From contig WRGU01000049.1 in NCBI GenBank assembly GCA_009787015.1, positions 1 through 42,718 of the forward strand: 42,718 nt of DNA, in the 5' to 3' direction. This DNA is from Candidatus Saccharimonadota bacterium (GTDB lineage: Bacteria; Patescibacteriota; Saccharimonadia; Saccharimonadales; Saccharimonadaceae). A model generated the notes under the pieces. The model was not told the DNA's origin. It did not search any database and was given only the letters and a program-made list of their open reading frames with translations. Position 1 is the stretch's first letter; each line of letters opens with the position of its first letter. The translations under genes were made by a program, and so were the position numbers. Shown here in pieces: positions 1 to 10,006 of the stretch.

Positions 1-546
1 CTCGGCATCGATCCAAAATCCGGCGAGCCGGTGTTCGCGCGAGTGGGTCGATTCGGTCCGATGCTGCAAATCGGACGCGGCGACGGCGACGAAAAACCGA
101 AATTTGGCGTTTTTCCGCGCAACGCCCGTCTCGAAACGATTACTCTGGAACAGGCACTAAAAATGTTTGATCTGCCGCGCGTCGTCGGCACCACCGCCGA
201 TGGTCAGGAAATCACCGCTAATATCGGACGTTTCGGACCATATATCAAAATCAGCGAAACTTTTGTCAGTATTAAACCCGCGTCGCCGTTTGAAATTACC
301 GAAACCGAGGCGCGCGACCTCTATAGCGCCAAACTCACCGCCGATGCGGAAAAAAACATCGCGGATTTCGGCGATATTAAAGTCCTCAAAGGACGTTTCG
401 GACCATATATCACCGATGGCAAGAAAAACGCCAAAATCCCGAAAGATACCGATCCAAAATCAATTACAGAGTCCGAAGCCCGCAAACTCCTCTCCGCCGC
501 CCCCGACAAACCGAAACGCAGCCGCTTCTCGCGTCGCGCAAAATAG
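1..546 (+). CDS. topA: DNA topoisomerase I, C-terminal part (5' truncated by window)
   Basis: Frame open from base 1; three GRFGP(Y/M) C-terminal repeats (RVGRFGPMLQIG, NIGRFGPYIKI, KGRFGPYITDG) and basic tail. Confidence 0.85.
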   Translation, partial: LGIDPKSGEPVFARVGRFGPMLQIGRGDGDEKPKFGVFPRNARLETITLEQALKMFDLPRVVGTTADGQEITANIGRFGPYIKISETFVSIKPASPFEITETEARDLYSAKLTADAEKNIADFGDIKVLKGRFGPYITDGKKNAKIPKDTDPKSITESEARKLLSAAPDKPKRSRFSRRAK

Positions 547-679
547 GGTGCAACAGATACGGAGCATTAACATTATGTTGACATTTTTAATATCCTTATA
601 AAAAAATGTTGCGTTAAAATAAAACTTGTAGTATAATCGTAGCAACGTGGGAAAACTTTAAGTAACATAGGAGATAATT

Positions 680-1726
680 ATGACTGAGACCCAGAGCGAA
701 AAACATCGATTCGAAACCGTCACGGAGAAGATTTTAATATCAATCGACCGACCGCGCGAAAAAGAAATCATCGAACGACGTTTTGGCATTAACGGACATA
801 AAGAAACTCTGGAATCAGTCGGCGAAACTATGGGCATCACTCGCGAACGGGTGCGCCAAATCGAAAAAGCCACCTTACTGCGCATGCGGCTCGGACTCGA
901 TAACGGCAAAAATCCGGAATTCGACGCCGTTGAAATGGAACTCGTCAAAGTCCTGCACGAACTCGGGCGCGCCGCGAGAACCGAAACTTTGGCAAACGAA
1001 ATTTTCGGCAACCGCACGCAACGATCGCGTGGCATTATCACCCTGATCGCGGAACTGTCGGAAAAAACCGTCGCCACCACCGAAAATGATCAGTATTTCC
1101 CATCGGTAGTTTTGACCACCGAGCTGAGCGAAAAGGACATCAAGAAAAACGTCGACATCGTCGTGAATACCATCAAGGACCACGGCGAACCCGTCACTGC
1201 TGACGAATTATTGGCATTGGTTGGCGGCAAATACGAACATCCGTCCGAAGTTACTGCCATCGCCAGCATCAGCAAGCACGTCTTCAACCTCGACAATAAA
1301 TGGGGTCTGGGCAAATGGCCGACCGTCAATCCGCGCAACATTCGCGACAAAATCTACATCGTCCTGTCCCACAACAACCAAAAACCGATGCATTTTTCCG
1401 ACATCGCCGCCGGTGTTAAATCACGCGATTTCAAACGCAACAACATCACCGACCAAGCGGTTCACAACGAATTGATCAAGGACGATCGTTTCGTGCTCGT
1501 CGGTCGCGGCATTTACGCGCTGTCCGAATGGGGCTATGAAAAAGGTTCGATCATCGACGTCATCAGAAAAGTTTTGGAAAAGGAAAGTCCGCTCCATCGC
1601 GACGAAATCGTCCGCCGCGTCCTCAAAGTCCGCCAAGTCCGCGAAGCCACCATTCTCCTCAACCTCCAATCAAAAACCGACTTCAAACGCATCAATAAGG
1701 GCGAATACACGTTGGTGAAAAAATAG
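680..1726 (+). CDS. Sigma-70 region 4-like / HARE-HTH domain protein
   Basis: N-terminal ESVGETMGITRERVRQIEKATLLRMR resembles sigma region 4.2; later winged-helix HARE-like stretch (HFSDIAAGV...); RBS-like aggag upstream of ATG. Confidence 0.75.
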   Translation: MTETQSEKHRFETVTEKILISIDRPREKEIIERRFGINGHKETLESVGETMGITRERVRQIEKATLLRMRLGLDNGKNPEFDAVEMELVKVLHELGRAARTETLANEIFGNRTQRSRGIITLIAELSEKTVATTENDQYFPSVVLTTELSEKDIKKNVDIVVNTIKDHGEPVTADELLALVGGKYEHPSEVTAIASISKHVFNLDNKWGLGKWPTVNPRNIRDKIYIVLSHNNQKPMHFSDIAAGVKSRDFKRNNITDQAVHNELIKDDRFVLVGRGIYALSEWGYEKGSIIDVIRKVLEKESPLHRDEIVRRVLKVRQVREATILLNLQSKTDFKRINKGEYTLVKK

Positions 1727-1765
1727 TGTTGTTGTATACACATGCTTTTATGTTACAATATAAGC

Positions 1766-2086
1766 ATGTGTATTTTCACTAGAAAAAAATCAGGTCGAAA
1801 TGGTGCCGAGAATGGTGCTGACCGACCTCTGTTAAAACGCCCAAAAAGTGGTGCCGAGAATGACGCCGAGATCGTGCCGTTAAATGAAACTGAAATCGCG
1901 GTTTTGCGGGAAATTTCGCGAAATCCATACATTAAAATCGCAAAAATCACAGCTGAAACTGGTCGCTCCCGCAGTGCCATTCAACGCGCCCTCGCCGAGC
2001 TAAAACAACGCGGCATCATCACCCGCATCGGTGGCGCATTCCGCGGACGTTGGAAAATCAGCGAGGTAAAAAAGTATGAAAAATAA
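1766..2086 (+). CDS. Winged helix-turn-helix transcriptional regulator-like protein
   Basis: LNETEIAVLREISRNPYIKIAKITAETGRSRSAIQRALAELKQRGIITRIGG wHTH pattern; ATG at 1766 lies 6 nt after TACAAT. Confidence 0.6.
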   Translation: MCIFTRKKSGRNGAENGADRPLLKRPKSGAENDAEIVPLNETEIAVLREISRNPYIKIAKITAETGRSRSAIQRALAELKQRGIITRIGGAFRGRWKISEVKKYEK

Positions 2087-2310
2087 CGTCAAGAAAACAG
2101 GTTTTAAGAAAAAATACTTTTTGCCGTATGTGGAATTATCGTGTTGGGCGCAATTTGTATCGTATGGCAGGCGCCAGTAGAGTGTATTGTGAAGCAGCTG
2201 ATGGCAATATTTACAGATTTTATGTAGAAGACGCGGGATTTGAAAAGGTATATAATCGCGAGCGTAATGACTACTCGAGCAGCCTAGATATAAGAGGTAT
2301 TCTGCAATAA
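2076..2310 (+). pseudogene. Possible frameshifted small membrane protein
   Basis: ATG at 2076 (MKNNVKKTGFKKK), then a TM-like segment ILFAVCGIIVLGAICIVWQAPVE in a second frame and ADGNIYRFYVEDAGFEKVYN in a third. Confidence 0.3.
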
Positions 2311-2381
2311 ATTGTAATACTGGCATAATACTGACATAACCAATATACATTTACCCTAAAAAATGGTACAATAGCAAGCAG

Positions 2382-4988
2382 ATGGATTGGATTATTCAAT
2401 TTCTGGCGCAATGGTATTTATGGATTCCAATGATTGGGATTTTGGGGTTTTTGACGTGGCGCCAGTACAAGAAAGCGCAGACGATTGAGGGTTATGATTA
2501 TGTGCTGTTGATGCTCGATTTGCCACGGCATAACGATCGGTCGGAAAAATCCGCCGAACAGATGTTTATCGCGCTGCACAGCATTTTGCGCGATCGGCAC
2601 GAATTGCGCGCCAGCAACGGGATTCAGGAATATCTGAGTTTCGAGATGGCGAGCGTCGAGGGCAAAATTAATTTCTTCATCCGCACACCGAAGCATTTGC
2701 AAAATTTCGTGGAAACACAAATCATGGCGCAGTATCCCGCGGTCAAGATTCACGAAACGACCGATTATGCCAAAACCAGCAATTTTCCCGCCAGTGCGGT
2801 GGCGGAATTTGCGTTGACGGACGAAGAATATATCCCGATTAAGACCTATAACGCGTCGGAAATCGATGCGTTGACGGCAATCGTCGCCGCGATGACGGTG
2901 AATCAGGAGAGCGATACGCGCGTGCAGATTCTGGCGCGTCCGATTAGCGACAGTTGGCATGGTACGGTGACGAAATATATCGAGCGCGCCAAATCCGGGC
3001 TGGGTGTCAAAAAACCGATGGATTTTATGTGGTTCGTCGAGGCTCTCGCGGCGTTGTGGCGGCCGCCGACGGTTAAGGATACGACGAAAGTGGTGACTTT
3101 ATCGGAATCGGAACAAACGCGGGTCGATGGAGCAATGCGCAAAATGCAGATCAACGCGTTTCGCGTCAAAATTCGCGTGATCGGGTCGGGTGTCAACCAA
3201 GAATCAGCGCATTCGCGGATTTATGCGGTGCTGAATGCGTTCAAACAACTTTATGCGGCCAATTTGAATAATTTTCGCGTGGTCAAAAAACCTTCGTCGA
3301 ATCATGAGGAACTGCAAAAATATGTGTCGCGCTATTTCGCGGATAATGATGGTTTTATTCTGAATGCCGAGGAACTGGCGACGATTTTTCACCTGCCAAT
3401 CGGTCAGATCCAGGAAGAAATTGCGCCGGCTGATCCGGAGAAAATTGTCGAAACTGATGTAATGTTGCCATTGTTGAACGGCGATCCGGAACACGACCGT
3501 TTGATTTCGGCGTTCGGGCTGACGAATATTAATGGTCTGGATCGTCAATTTGGAATGTATCGGGTCGATCGATCGCGTCATGTGTATATTATTGGACAGA
3601 CTGGAACGGGGAAAACGGCGCTGTTGGAGCTGTTGGCATTGTCGGATATTTATCATAATCAGGGCTATGCGATTATTGATCCGCATGGGGATTTTGCGAC
3701 GAGTAATTTGCAATTTGTGCCGCCGAATCGGATTCAGGATGTGGTCTATTTCAATCCTGCGGACACGGCGTTTCCGCTCGGTTTTAATCCGATGGAGGTT
3801 TACGATCCGTCGCAGCGCAATAACATTTCGTCGGAAATTATCGGCGTCCTTAAACGCATGTTCGGGCAGAGTTGGGGTCCGCGACTCGAATATATTTTGC
3901 GTTATACGATTTTGGCGTTGCTCGAATATCCAAACACGACATTGCTCGACATTACACGCATGCTGACCGACAAGAAGTTCCGCGACAAGGTGTTGATGCG
4001 CGTGACTGATATTGTGGTGCAGCAATTTTGGCGCGTGGAGTTCGGGTCGTGGGGGGAGAAAGAAACGAATTTGGCGGTGGCGCCGATTTTGAATAAGGTC
4101 GGAACTTTCGTCGCGAACCCGATTATTCGCAATATTATCGGACAACCGAAATCGACTTTCAATGTGCGCGAAATCATGGATCAGGGGAAAATTCTGGTTG
4201 TGAATTTGAGCAAGGGTTTGATCGGCGAGGATAATTCGGCGATTTTGGGCGCGCTCCTGATTACGAAAATTCAACTCGCGGCGATTTCGCGTTCCGACAC
4301 GCCCGAGGAGCAACGCAAACCGTTTTTCCTGTACGTTGATGAGTTTCAAAATTTCGCGACGGATTCTTTCGCGATTATTTTGTCCGAAGCGCGCAAATAT
4401 GGTCTGAATTTAGTGGTGGCGAATCAGTATATTTCGCAGATGTCCGATACGATTCGCAACGCGGTTTTTGGCAACGTCGGCACGATTATCTCGATGCGCG
4501 TCAGTCCCGAGGACGCGGCGCTCCTGACCCCGCAATTCGCGCCGTATTTTGACGTTAGCGACATTATGTCAATGAGCAATCGCCAATTTATCGTGCGCAT
4601 GATTGTGGGCGGACAAATTATTCCGCCAGTGATGGCGATCACATTGAAATTGCCGCCATCGCAGGTCGATTATTTGTCGCATATTATTGAAAACACCCGC
4701 CAAAATTTCGCCAAAGCACGCGAAATTGTCGAACGCAATATTGCGCAAACCATGCGTATCCCCCAAGTAATCATTCCGAAATTCAATCCCGTATCCTCGG
4801 AAGTTGTCGGCTCGCAAGCACTCGGCGAAATTTTCCCGAAAGCCGCCGAAGCACCGGTCGTGCCAACTGTTCCGACGGTCGATCGCGATGATATCACAAA
4901 ACGCACTCGCACCCGCGGACGCCGCCACAAAAACCCCGTCGACCCGCCGAATATTCCACCACCGCCGACGTTTGTGGTGAACCATTAG
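2382..4988 (+). CDS. VirD4/TraM-recognition/HerA-like type IV secretion ATPase, membrane anchored
   Basis: N-terminal TM; Walker A IIGQTGTGKTALLE; Walker B-like FFLYVDEFQNF; DPHGDFA motif. Confidence 0.8.
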   Translation: MDWIIQFLAQWYLWIPMIGILGFLTWRQYKKAQTIEGYDYVLLMLDLPRHNDRSEKSAEQMFIALHSILRDRHELRASNGIQEYLSFEMASVEGKINFFIRTPKHLQNFVETQIMAQYPAVKIHETTDYAKTSNFPASAVAEFALTDEEYIPIKTYNASEIDALTAIVAAMTVNQESDTRVQILARPISDSWHGTVTKYIERAKSGLGVKKPMDFMWFVEALAALWRPPTVKDTTKVVTLSESEQTRVDGAMRKMQINAFRVKIRVIGSGVNQESAHSRIYAVLNAFKQLYAANLNNFRVVKKPSSNHEELQKYVSRYFADNDGFILNAEELATIFHLPIGQIQEEIAPADPEKIVETDVMLPLLNGDPEHDRLISAFGLTNINGLDRQFGMYRVDRSRHVYIIGQTGTGKTALLELLALSDIYHNQGYAIIDPHGDFATSNLQFVPPNRIQDVVYFNPADTAFPLGFNPMEVYDPSQRNNISSEIIGVLKRMFGQSWGPRLEYILRYTILALLEYPNTTLLDITRMLTDKKFRDKVLMRVTDIVVQQFWRVEFGSWGEKETNLAVAPILNKVGTFVANPIIRNIIGQPKSTFNVREIMDQGKILVVNLSKGLIGEDNSAILGALLITKIQLAAISRSDTPEEQRKPFFLYVDEFQNFATDSFAIILSEARKYGLNLVVANQYISQMSDTIRNAVFGNVGTIISMRVSPEDAALLTPQFAPYFDVSDIMSMSNRQFIVRMIVGGQIIPPVMAITLKLPPSQVDYLSHIIENTRQNFAKAREIVERNIAQTMRIPQVIIPKFNPVSSEVVGSQALGEIFPKAAEAPVVPTVPTVDRDDITKRTRTRGRRHKNPVDPPNIPPPPTFVVNH

Positions 4989-5078
4989 CCCGCTCCTTCT
5001 CACCGTTTCGTCCCGCCTCGCTCCGGACGTAGAGGGGTTTAAAGAGGTCGGCGGAACGAAAACGGTTCGCGTCGCTCA

Positions 5079-5471
5079 TTATGATTCGATAATTTCAAAG
5101 ATTTTCTTGTCTAAAACATAGAGTTTTTGCGTGCGGTTTTCGAGACGGTAGTAGTAGCGGATGTAGAAAATTTCCAAAGTTGTGATAATTACGGTCAATA
5201 TGATCGCGGGGAGGGAGAGGGAATCGATGGAAATGCCGCCCGTAGCGACGGTGAACGACCAACCGCAAAATGCCCATGAACCGATCATGAGGAGAGCGAA
5301 AAACAGCATGACGAAGAGGTGGATTTGGCGTTCGTGTTGGAAATTGCGCGTCATTTCGGTATGATAGCGCGCTAAATCGCGGGCTTTTTCCTTGTCTTTT
5401 CCGTCTTTTCCGTGCAATTTGGCGATTTTGTCTTCGATAAAACCTTTGTGAGTGAGAATATCCTTGTCCAT
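5079..5471 (-). CDS. Small membrane protein with two predicted TM segments
   Basis: ORF with two hydrophobic stretches; promoter TAAAAT 6 nt before ATG. Confidence 0.6.
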   Translation of the reverse strand: MDKDILTHKGFIEDKIAKLHGKDGKDKEKARDLARYHTEMTRNFQHERQIHLFVMLFFALLMIGSWAFCGWSFTVATGGISIDSLSLPAIILTVIITTLEIFYIRYYYRLENRTQKLYVLDKKIFEIIES

Positions 5472-5498
5472 ATTACTATTTTAGCATACAATGTTTAT

Positions 5499-6605
5499 AT
5501 GTTTAGAAAATTGTTTCAAAAAAGTTATGATACGGTAAATGTGATCGAGGTCGATAGCGAACGATTACTGAAAAATATCAATTTTTTCGCAGAAAAATCA
5601 GGACAAGAGGTTTGTCCGGTGCTAAAATCAAATGCGTATGGTCACGGGATTGAACAAGTGGCGTCGATTATCGATGGATATGTTAATTTGGCGGCGGTCG
5701 ATGGCTATTTCGAGGCGAATCGCATTATCAAAAATACACGGGGAGTGCATGTAATATGTATGGGATACGTCAAACCGGAAAATTTTCGGCATGTAGATAC
5801 GCGGCGTGTGTCGTTCGTTGTGCAAAGTGTTGATGATTTGCGTGCAATCGCGAAATGCACGGGGCGAAATCTCAAAATTCATTTGGAAATCAATACGGGT
5901 ATGAATCGTATGGGTCTGAAACCGGATGAAATTGATGATTATTTGCGCGAGTTGGCGTGTCATGATAATTTCGAGTTGGAGGGCATAATGACGCATCTCG
6001 CGGACGCGGATAATGCCGATCCGACTTTCACAGATCGACAAGTAGAGATTTTCGACGAGTGTGTTGATAAAATTTTGGATCAGGGTTTTGCGCCCAAATA
6101 CTTTCACATCGCCGCGAGTGCGGGCGCGCTGAAAGTCAAAAGTCGATTTGCGAATTTGATTCGGCTCGGTATCGGAACGTATGGAATCAACCCGTTAACA
6201 GAGGGCGATCCATTATATGATATATTGCAACAAAATCTGCGTCCGACCCTGACACTCAAAAGCACAATCATCAAAACGATTGATTTGAAAGAGGGTGATA
6301 GTGTGAGTTATGGTTGCACTTTCACCGCGGAACGTCCGATGCGGGTGGCAGTATTGCCGCTCGGTTATTACGAAGCGATTCCGCGCGAATTATCCGGCGT
6401 ATCGCCGATTGTGGGACGGGTATGCATGAATCACACTATCATCGATATTACCGATAAAAATCTAAAAACTGGTAGTGTTGTGACGGTGGTTAGCAATAAT
6501 CCGAATGATTTTAATTCGGTGAATCGATTGTGGCGGGATCACGAAATCTTTCCGTGGGATTTCTTGTGTAAATTATCGTCGGATATTCGGCGTCGGGTGG
6601 TATAG
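5499..6605 (+). CDS. alr: Alanine racemase
   Basis: VCPVLKSNAYGHG PLP-lysine motif, GRVCMNHTIIDIT; ATG at 5499 preferred over upstream 5412 because TACAAT is 6 nt upstream. Confidence 0.88.
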   Translation: MFRKLFQKSYDTVNVIEVDSERLLKNINFFAEKSGQEVCPVLKSNAYGHGIEQVASIIDGYVNLAAVDGYFEANRIIKNTRGVHVICMGYVKPENFRHVDTRRVSFVVQSVDDLRAIAKCTGRNLKIHLEINTGMNRMGLKPDEIDDYLRELACHDNFELEGIMTHLADADNADPTFTDRQVEIFDECVDKILDQGFAPKYFHIAASAGALKVKSRFANLIRLGIGTYGINPLTEGDPLYDILQQNLRPTLTLKSTIIKTIDLKEGDSVSYGCTFTAERPMRVAVLPLGYYEAIPRELSGVSPIVGRVCMNHTIIDITDKNLKTGSVVTVVSNNPNDFNSVNRLWRDHEIFPWDFLCKLSSDIRRRVV

Positions 6606-6608
6606 GAA

Positions 6609-7232
6609 TTACAAAATTTTGCCGAAATGGATTTTGCGGTATTCCACACCTGCTTTGTCGCAGGCTTGCTGGAGCCAGTTGTCGTAAACCCCTAAACCAG
6701 TGTTCGAACAGAGTGCGTCATGGCGTGGAATGACGGCAATTTTTGGTCGATTGCCGACGATAAAATCCATCGCTTCCTCGGTTTTTAGCCATGGCGCGGA
6801 CACTGGTACGGTTAGAAAATCAGGTTGAGGGGCGGTGGATTCTAACGAATCGCCGGCATTCGCGAAAACATTATCGACCATTACAGCGAGATTTTGACAG
6901 GGAACTACATCGCGGACTATACAAGCATGAAAATTGCTGCCGTAAAATTGCAGTTCGAAAACGCTGGCTTGAATCTTCTCGGGTGCCCACGTAACTCTCG
7001 CACCGTCGATCGGATTATCTTCGGTCGCGAAAACCTGTGCATTGGGATTTCTTGCGCGAATCTTACTCAACACTTCCGGTTGATAATGATCGCCATGTTT
7101 GTGGGTGATGATAATCACATCAATATTATCAAATTCCGGTAATTTCGTGTTGAATTCGACCGGATCAAACAACAATCCGCGTCCGTCCTTTTCGAGATAA
7201 AAACATGAATGTTCAAATTTAGTGATTTGCAT
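6609..7232 (-). CDS. Metallo-beta-lactamase fold hydrolase (UlaG-like)
   Basis: IIITHKHGDHY motif; AAAAGGAGG RBS immediately upstream of ATG at 7232. Confidence 0.78.
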   Translation of the reverse strand: MQITKFEHSCFYLEKDGRGLLFDPVEFNTKLPEFDNIDVIIITHKHGDHYQPEVLSKIRARNPNAQVFATEDNPIDGARVTWAPEKIQASVFELQFYGSNFHACIVRDVVPCQNLAVMVDNVFANAGDSLESTAPQPDFLTVPVSAPWLKTEEAMDFIVGNRPKIAVIPRHDALCSNTGLGVYDNWLQQACDKAGVEYRKIHFGKIL

Positions 7233-7289
7233 AAATCCTCCTTTTTTACACTTATATTTTAGCATACTGTGTGGTAAAATAGTCGTATT

Positions 7290-8552
7290 ATGATGGATAT
7301 TAAATTTATTCGCGAAAATGCTGACGCGGTTCAGCAAAACAATATTAACAAGGGTTATACGGATCTGGACGTTGCCGAATTATTGGAAATCGATAATGAA
7401 CGACGCGATTTGCAAACACAGGTCGACACTCTGCGCGAGCAGAAAAATCAGATTGCAGCGCAAATGAAAAATGGCAAACCGAATCAGGAATTAATCGATC
7501 AGGGCAAGCAGATCAAAATTCAGTTGATGGAGCGGGAAGAATATTTGCGCGCGACCGAAGCAAAGGTCGACGCGATTTTAAGCCGCATTCCCAACATGAT
7601 TTTCGATGATGTGCCGCTCGGCGGTGAAGAAAAGTCGGTCGAAGTGAAAACATGGGGCGAAAAACGCGTGGATGCAAAAATCGATCATCTCGATTACATG
7701 ATTCAGCGCGATTGGGTGGATTTCGAGCGCGGCGCGAAGGTTGCGGGTACGAAATTCTATTATTTGAAAAACGAAGCGGTTTTATTGGAACAGGCGCTCA
7801 TCAATTACGCACAGAATAAACTGTTTAATCGTGAGATTGGCGGTAAAAGATTCACGCTCATGACCACGCCGGACATGGTTAATGAAAAGATTTTACAGGG
7901 CGTCGGTTTCGCTCCGCGCAGCGAGAAAGAAGACAACGATTATTTCGTCGAGGGTGCGGATTTGTCGTTAATTGCGACGGCGGAAATTCCGTTGACCGGT
8001 TACCATGCCGGCGAAATTTTGGATGAAAAGGATTTACCGATTCTTTATGCCGGTTTTAGTCCCTGTTTCCGTCGCGAGGCCGGCGCGGCAGGCAAGCACG
8101 GACGCGGTCTCTTCCGCGTGCATCAATTTAATAAGGTCGAAATGTACTGTTTTTCCTTGCCCGAAGATTCGCGTGCCATTCACGACGAAATCCTCGCGAT
8201 AGAGGAAGAAATTTGGCAAGAATTAGGTATCCCGTACCACATTATCAACATCGCATCTGGTGATTTGGGCGCACCTGCGGCGAAAAAATTCGACTTGGAA
8301 TATTGGTCGCCGATTGATGAAAAATATCGTGAATTGACGTCGTGTTCAAACTGTACCACGTTCCAAGCAAATTCGTTAAATATCCGCGTCCGCCGCGGTG
8401 ATGGTCGAATCGAAACTGTCCACACATTGAACGGCACAGCGATCTCGCTGGCGCGCGCCCTCATCACCATCATCGAAAACTACGCGCAGCCCGACGGGAA
8501 ATTCATCGTTCCGGAAGTTTTGCGCAAGTTTTTGGGCAAAGAAGTCTTATAG
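7290..8552 (+). CDS. serS: Seryl-tRNA synthetase
   Basis: N-terminal coiled coil, class II motifs (PCFRREAGAAGKHGRGLFRVHQFNKVEMY). Confidence 0.95.
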   Translation: MMDIKFIRENADAVQQNNINKGYTDLDVAELLEIDNERRDLQTQVDTLREQKNQIAAQMKNGKPNQELIDQGKQIKIQLMEREEYLRATEAKVDAILSRIPNMIFDDVPLGGEEKSVEVKTWGEKRVDAKIDHLDYMIQRDWVDFERGAKVAGTKFYYLKNEAVLLEQALINYAQNKLFNREIGGKRFTLMTTPDMVNEKILQGVGFAPRSEKEDNDYFVEGADLSLIATAEIPLTGYHAGEILDEKDLPILYAGFSPCFRREAGAAGKHGRGLFRVHQFNKVEMYCFSLPEDSRAIHDEILAIEEEIWQELGIPYHIINIASGDLGAPAAKKFDLEYWSPIDEKYRELTSCSNCTTFQANSLNIRVRRGDGRIETVHTLNGTAISLARALITIIENYAQPDGKFIVPEVLRKFLGKEVL

Positions 8553-8650
8553 TCACCCCGAGCATAGTGAGACATGTCATCCTGGGCATAATACTCATTT
8601 CGTGTCCACGCCGCTTATTCGCCACTGTCTTTGACTCTGTTCTGTCATAA

Positions 8651-10000
8651 TTATGCTCCTTCTTCTTCACGCTCATTATACATATTCATACGTGCTTCTT
8701 CGAGTTCTCCAAATTCAGACATCACCTGCTGTAAATCAATTCTGTCAGCAGGGAGCCGCGACTTATAAAAATCCGCAAATCGAGCCAATCCCGCCATCGT
8801 AATCTCATACTGTTCCGGTGTGACTGATTTTTTGTATTCACTTTTAGCCTTTTCATATTCATAATGTTCGTGTCTTCTGTGCTGTATTTCTTCGTGCCAT
8901 TCTTCGGTCATTACATCGGGTATCCTCAACGCTGCATTTAATTTCTGCAAAGTTTCTATTCCGCTACCCTCGAGACCTTGGTATTCCACCACCTCGCTAC
9001 CATCGGCACCATAGGGTTGGGATCTACAAATTTTACAGACCAGTTTTGCAAGAATATTTTTAACAATAGTAGGTGTCCCATCCCATTTGTCAACTGACGG
9101 TGTATTTTCGTATATAGTGGTGGTGATGCTACGATCATGCTCGTTATGATAGGAATCGAAGCGATGACCGCCCTTTACCGCATCCTCTAACATATTCATT
9201 CCAATGTCGCACGTGCGTGCATTTTTGTCGTAGTATTTACATTCACGGCATAAAGGTTCAAAAACACAATATGATAGTTCGTGTCGACGAAATCTACTAT
9301 GTTTCTCCTCGTTCGTCACATACCAGCCCAAACTCCTGTACGATTTTTTCAACCGAAGTCCATCTGCTAATATCTCTGGATCAGGCGGGTCCTTATCAAT
9401 TTCAAATTCATCGTTATCTTCCTCGCCCTCGTCCTCTTCGCGTGTCAAAAAAGTATATGGTACTAGTTCCGGATCCGAATGATAAGGAAGTTCGGGGCAC
9501 CACAGTCCCTTCTCTGTCGAGAATCTTTTATATTCTTCCTCTACCGCTAGCGCTTCCTCGACCCTGATATTATGTATATCGGATCCTGGCGTTTTCCATA
9601 ATCGGTCGAGGTCTTCTTTGGCTTCCATTGAACTACCTTTGATGCCATGATACACCTCTACATGATCGTCCGGATCAACCGAAGCATAAGAAGTACACCC
9701 CAACGCAGCAAGTGAATGTTCTGCGATATAATAACCATCTTCCGTGGGCGTGCCCTTTGGGAGTATCGCGGTATAAATACGTTCATCTCCGTCCTCATCT
9801 TCAAAATCATCGCTTATAAAATCATGTCCGCCATCGGTTGCTGTTCTGAGCATATATTTTCCCAATGCACATCCACCAATTTTAATATGAAATTTACATC
9901 CCGAACAAATTTCTTCGCTGCTATAATACGAAGGTTTATTTAATGGTTTTTTGTCGCTGCACTTGCCATCTGCTGTAAAATATCCACTTTCTGCTAACAT
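8651..10000 (-). CDS. Uncharacterised Cys-rich protein with two CCCH modules (paralog of 10007..11629)
   Basis: CSGCKFHIKIGGCALGKYMLRTATDGGH and CRECKYYDKNARTCDIGMNMLEDAVKGGH; only 6 bp from the upstream paralog. Confidence 0.75.
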   Translation of the reverse strand: MLAESGYFTADGKCSDKKPLNKPSYYSSEEICSGCKFHIKIGGCALGKYMLRTATDGGHDFISDDFEDEDGDERIYTAILPKGTPTEDGYYIAEHSLAALGCTSYASVDPDDHVEVYHGIKGSSMEAKEDLDRLWKTPGSDIHNIRVEEALAVEEEYKRFSTEKGLWCPELPYHSDPELVPYTFLTREEDEGEEDNDEFEIDKDPPDPEILADGLRLKKSYRSLGWYVTNEEKHSRFRRHELSYCVFEPLCRECKYYDKNARTCDIGMNMLEDAVKGGHRFDSYHNEHDRSITTTIYENTPSVDKWDGTPTIVKNILAKLVCKICRSQPYGADGSEVVEYQGLEGSGIETLQKLNAALRIPDVMTEEWHEEIQHRRHEHYEYEKAKSEYKKSVTPEQYEITMAGLARFADFYKSRLPADRIDLQQVMSEFGELEEARMNMYNEREEEGA

Positions 10001-10006
10001 AAGGTG

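Noticed and set aside
1801-1865. 14-bp direct repeat TGGTGCCGAGAATG in the wHTH gene
   Set aside because: Real but short and within a low-complexity N-terminal linker; no evidence of function.
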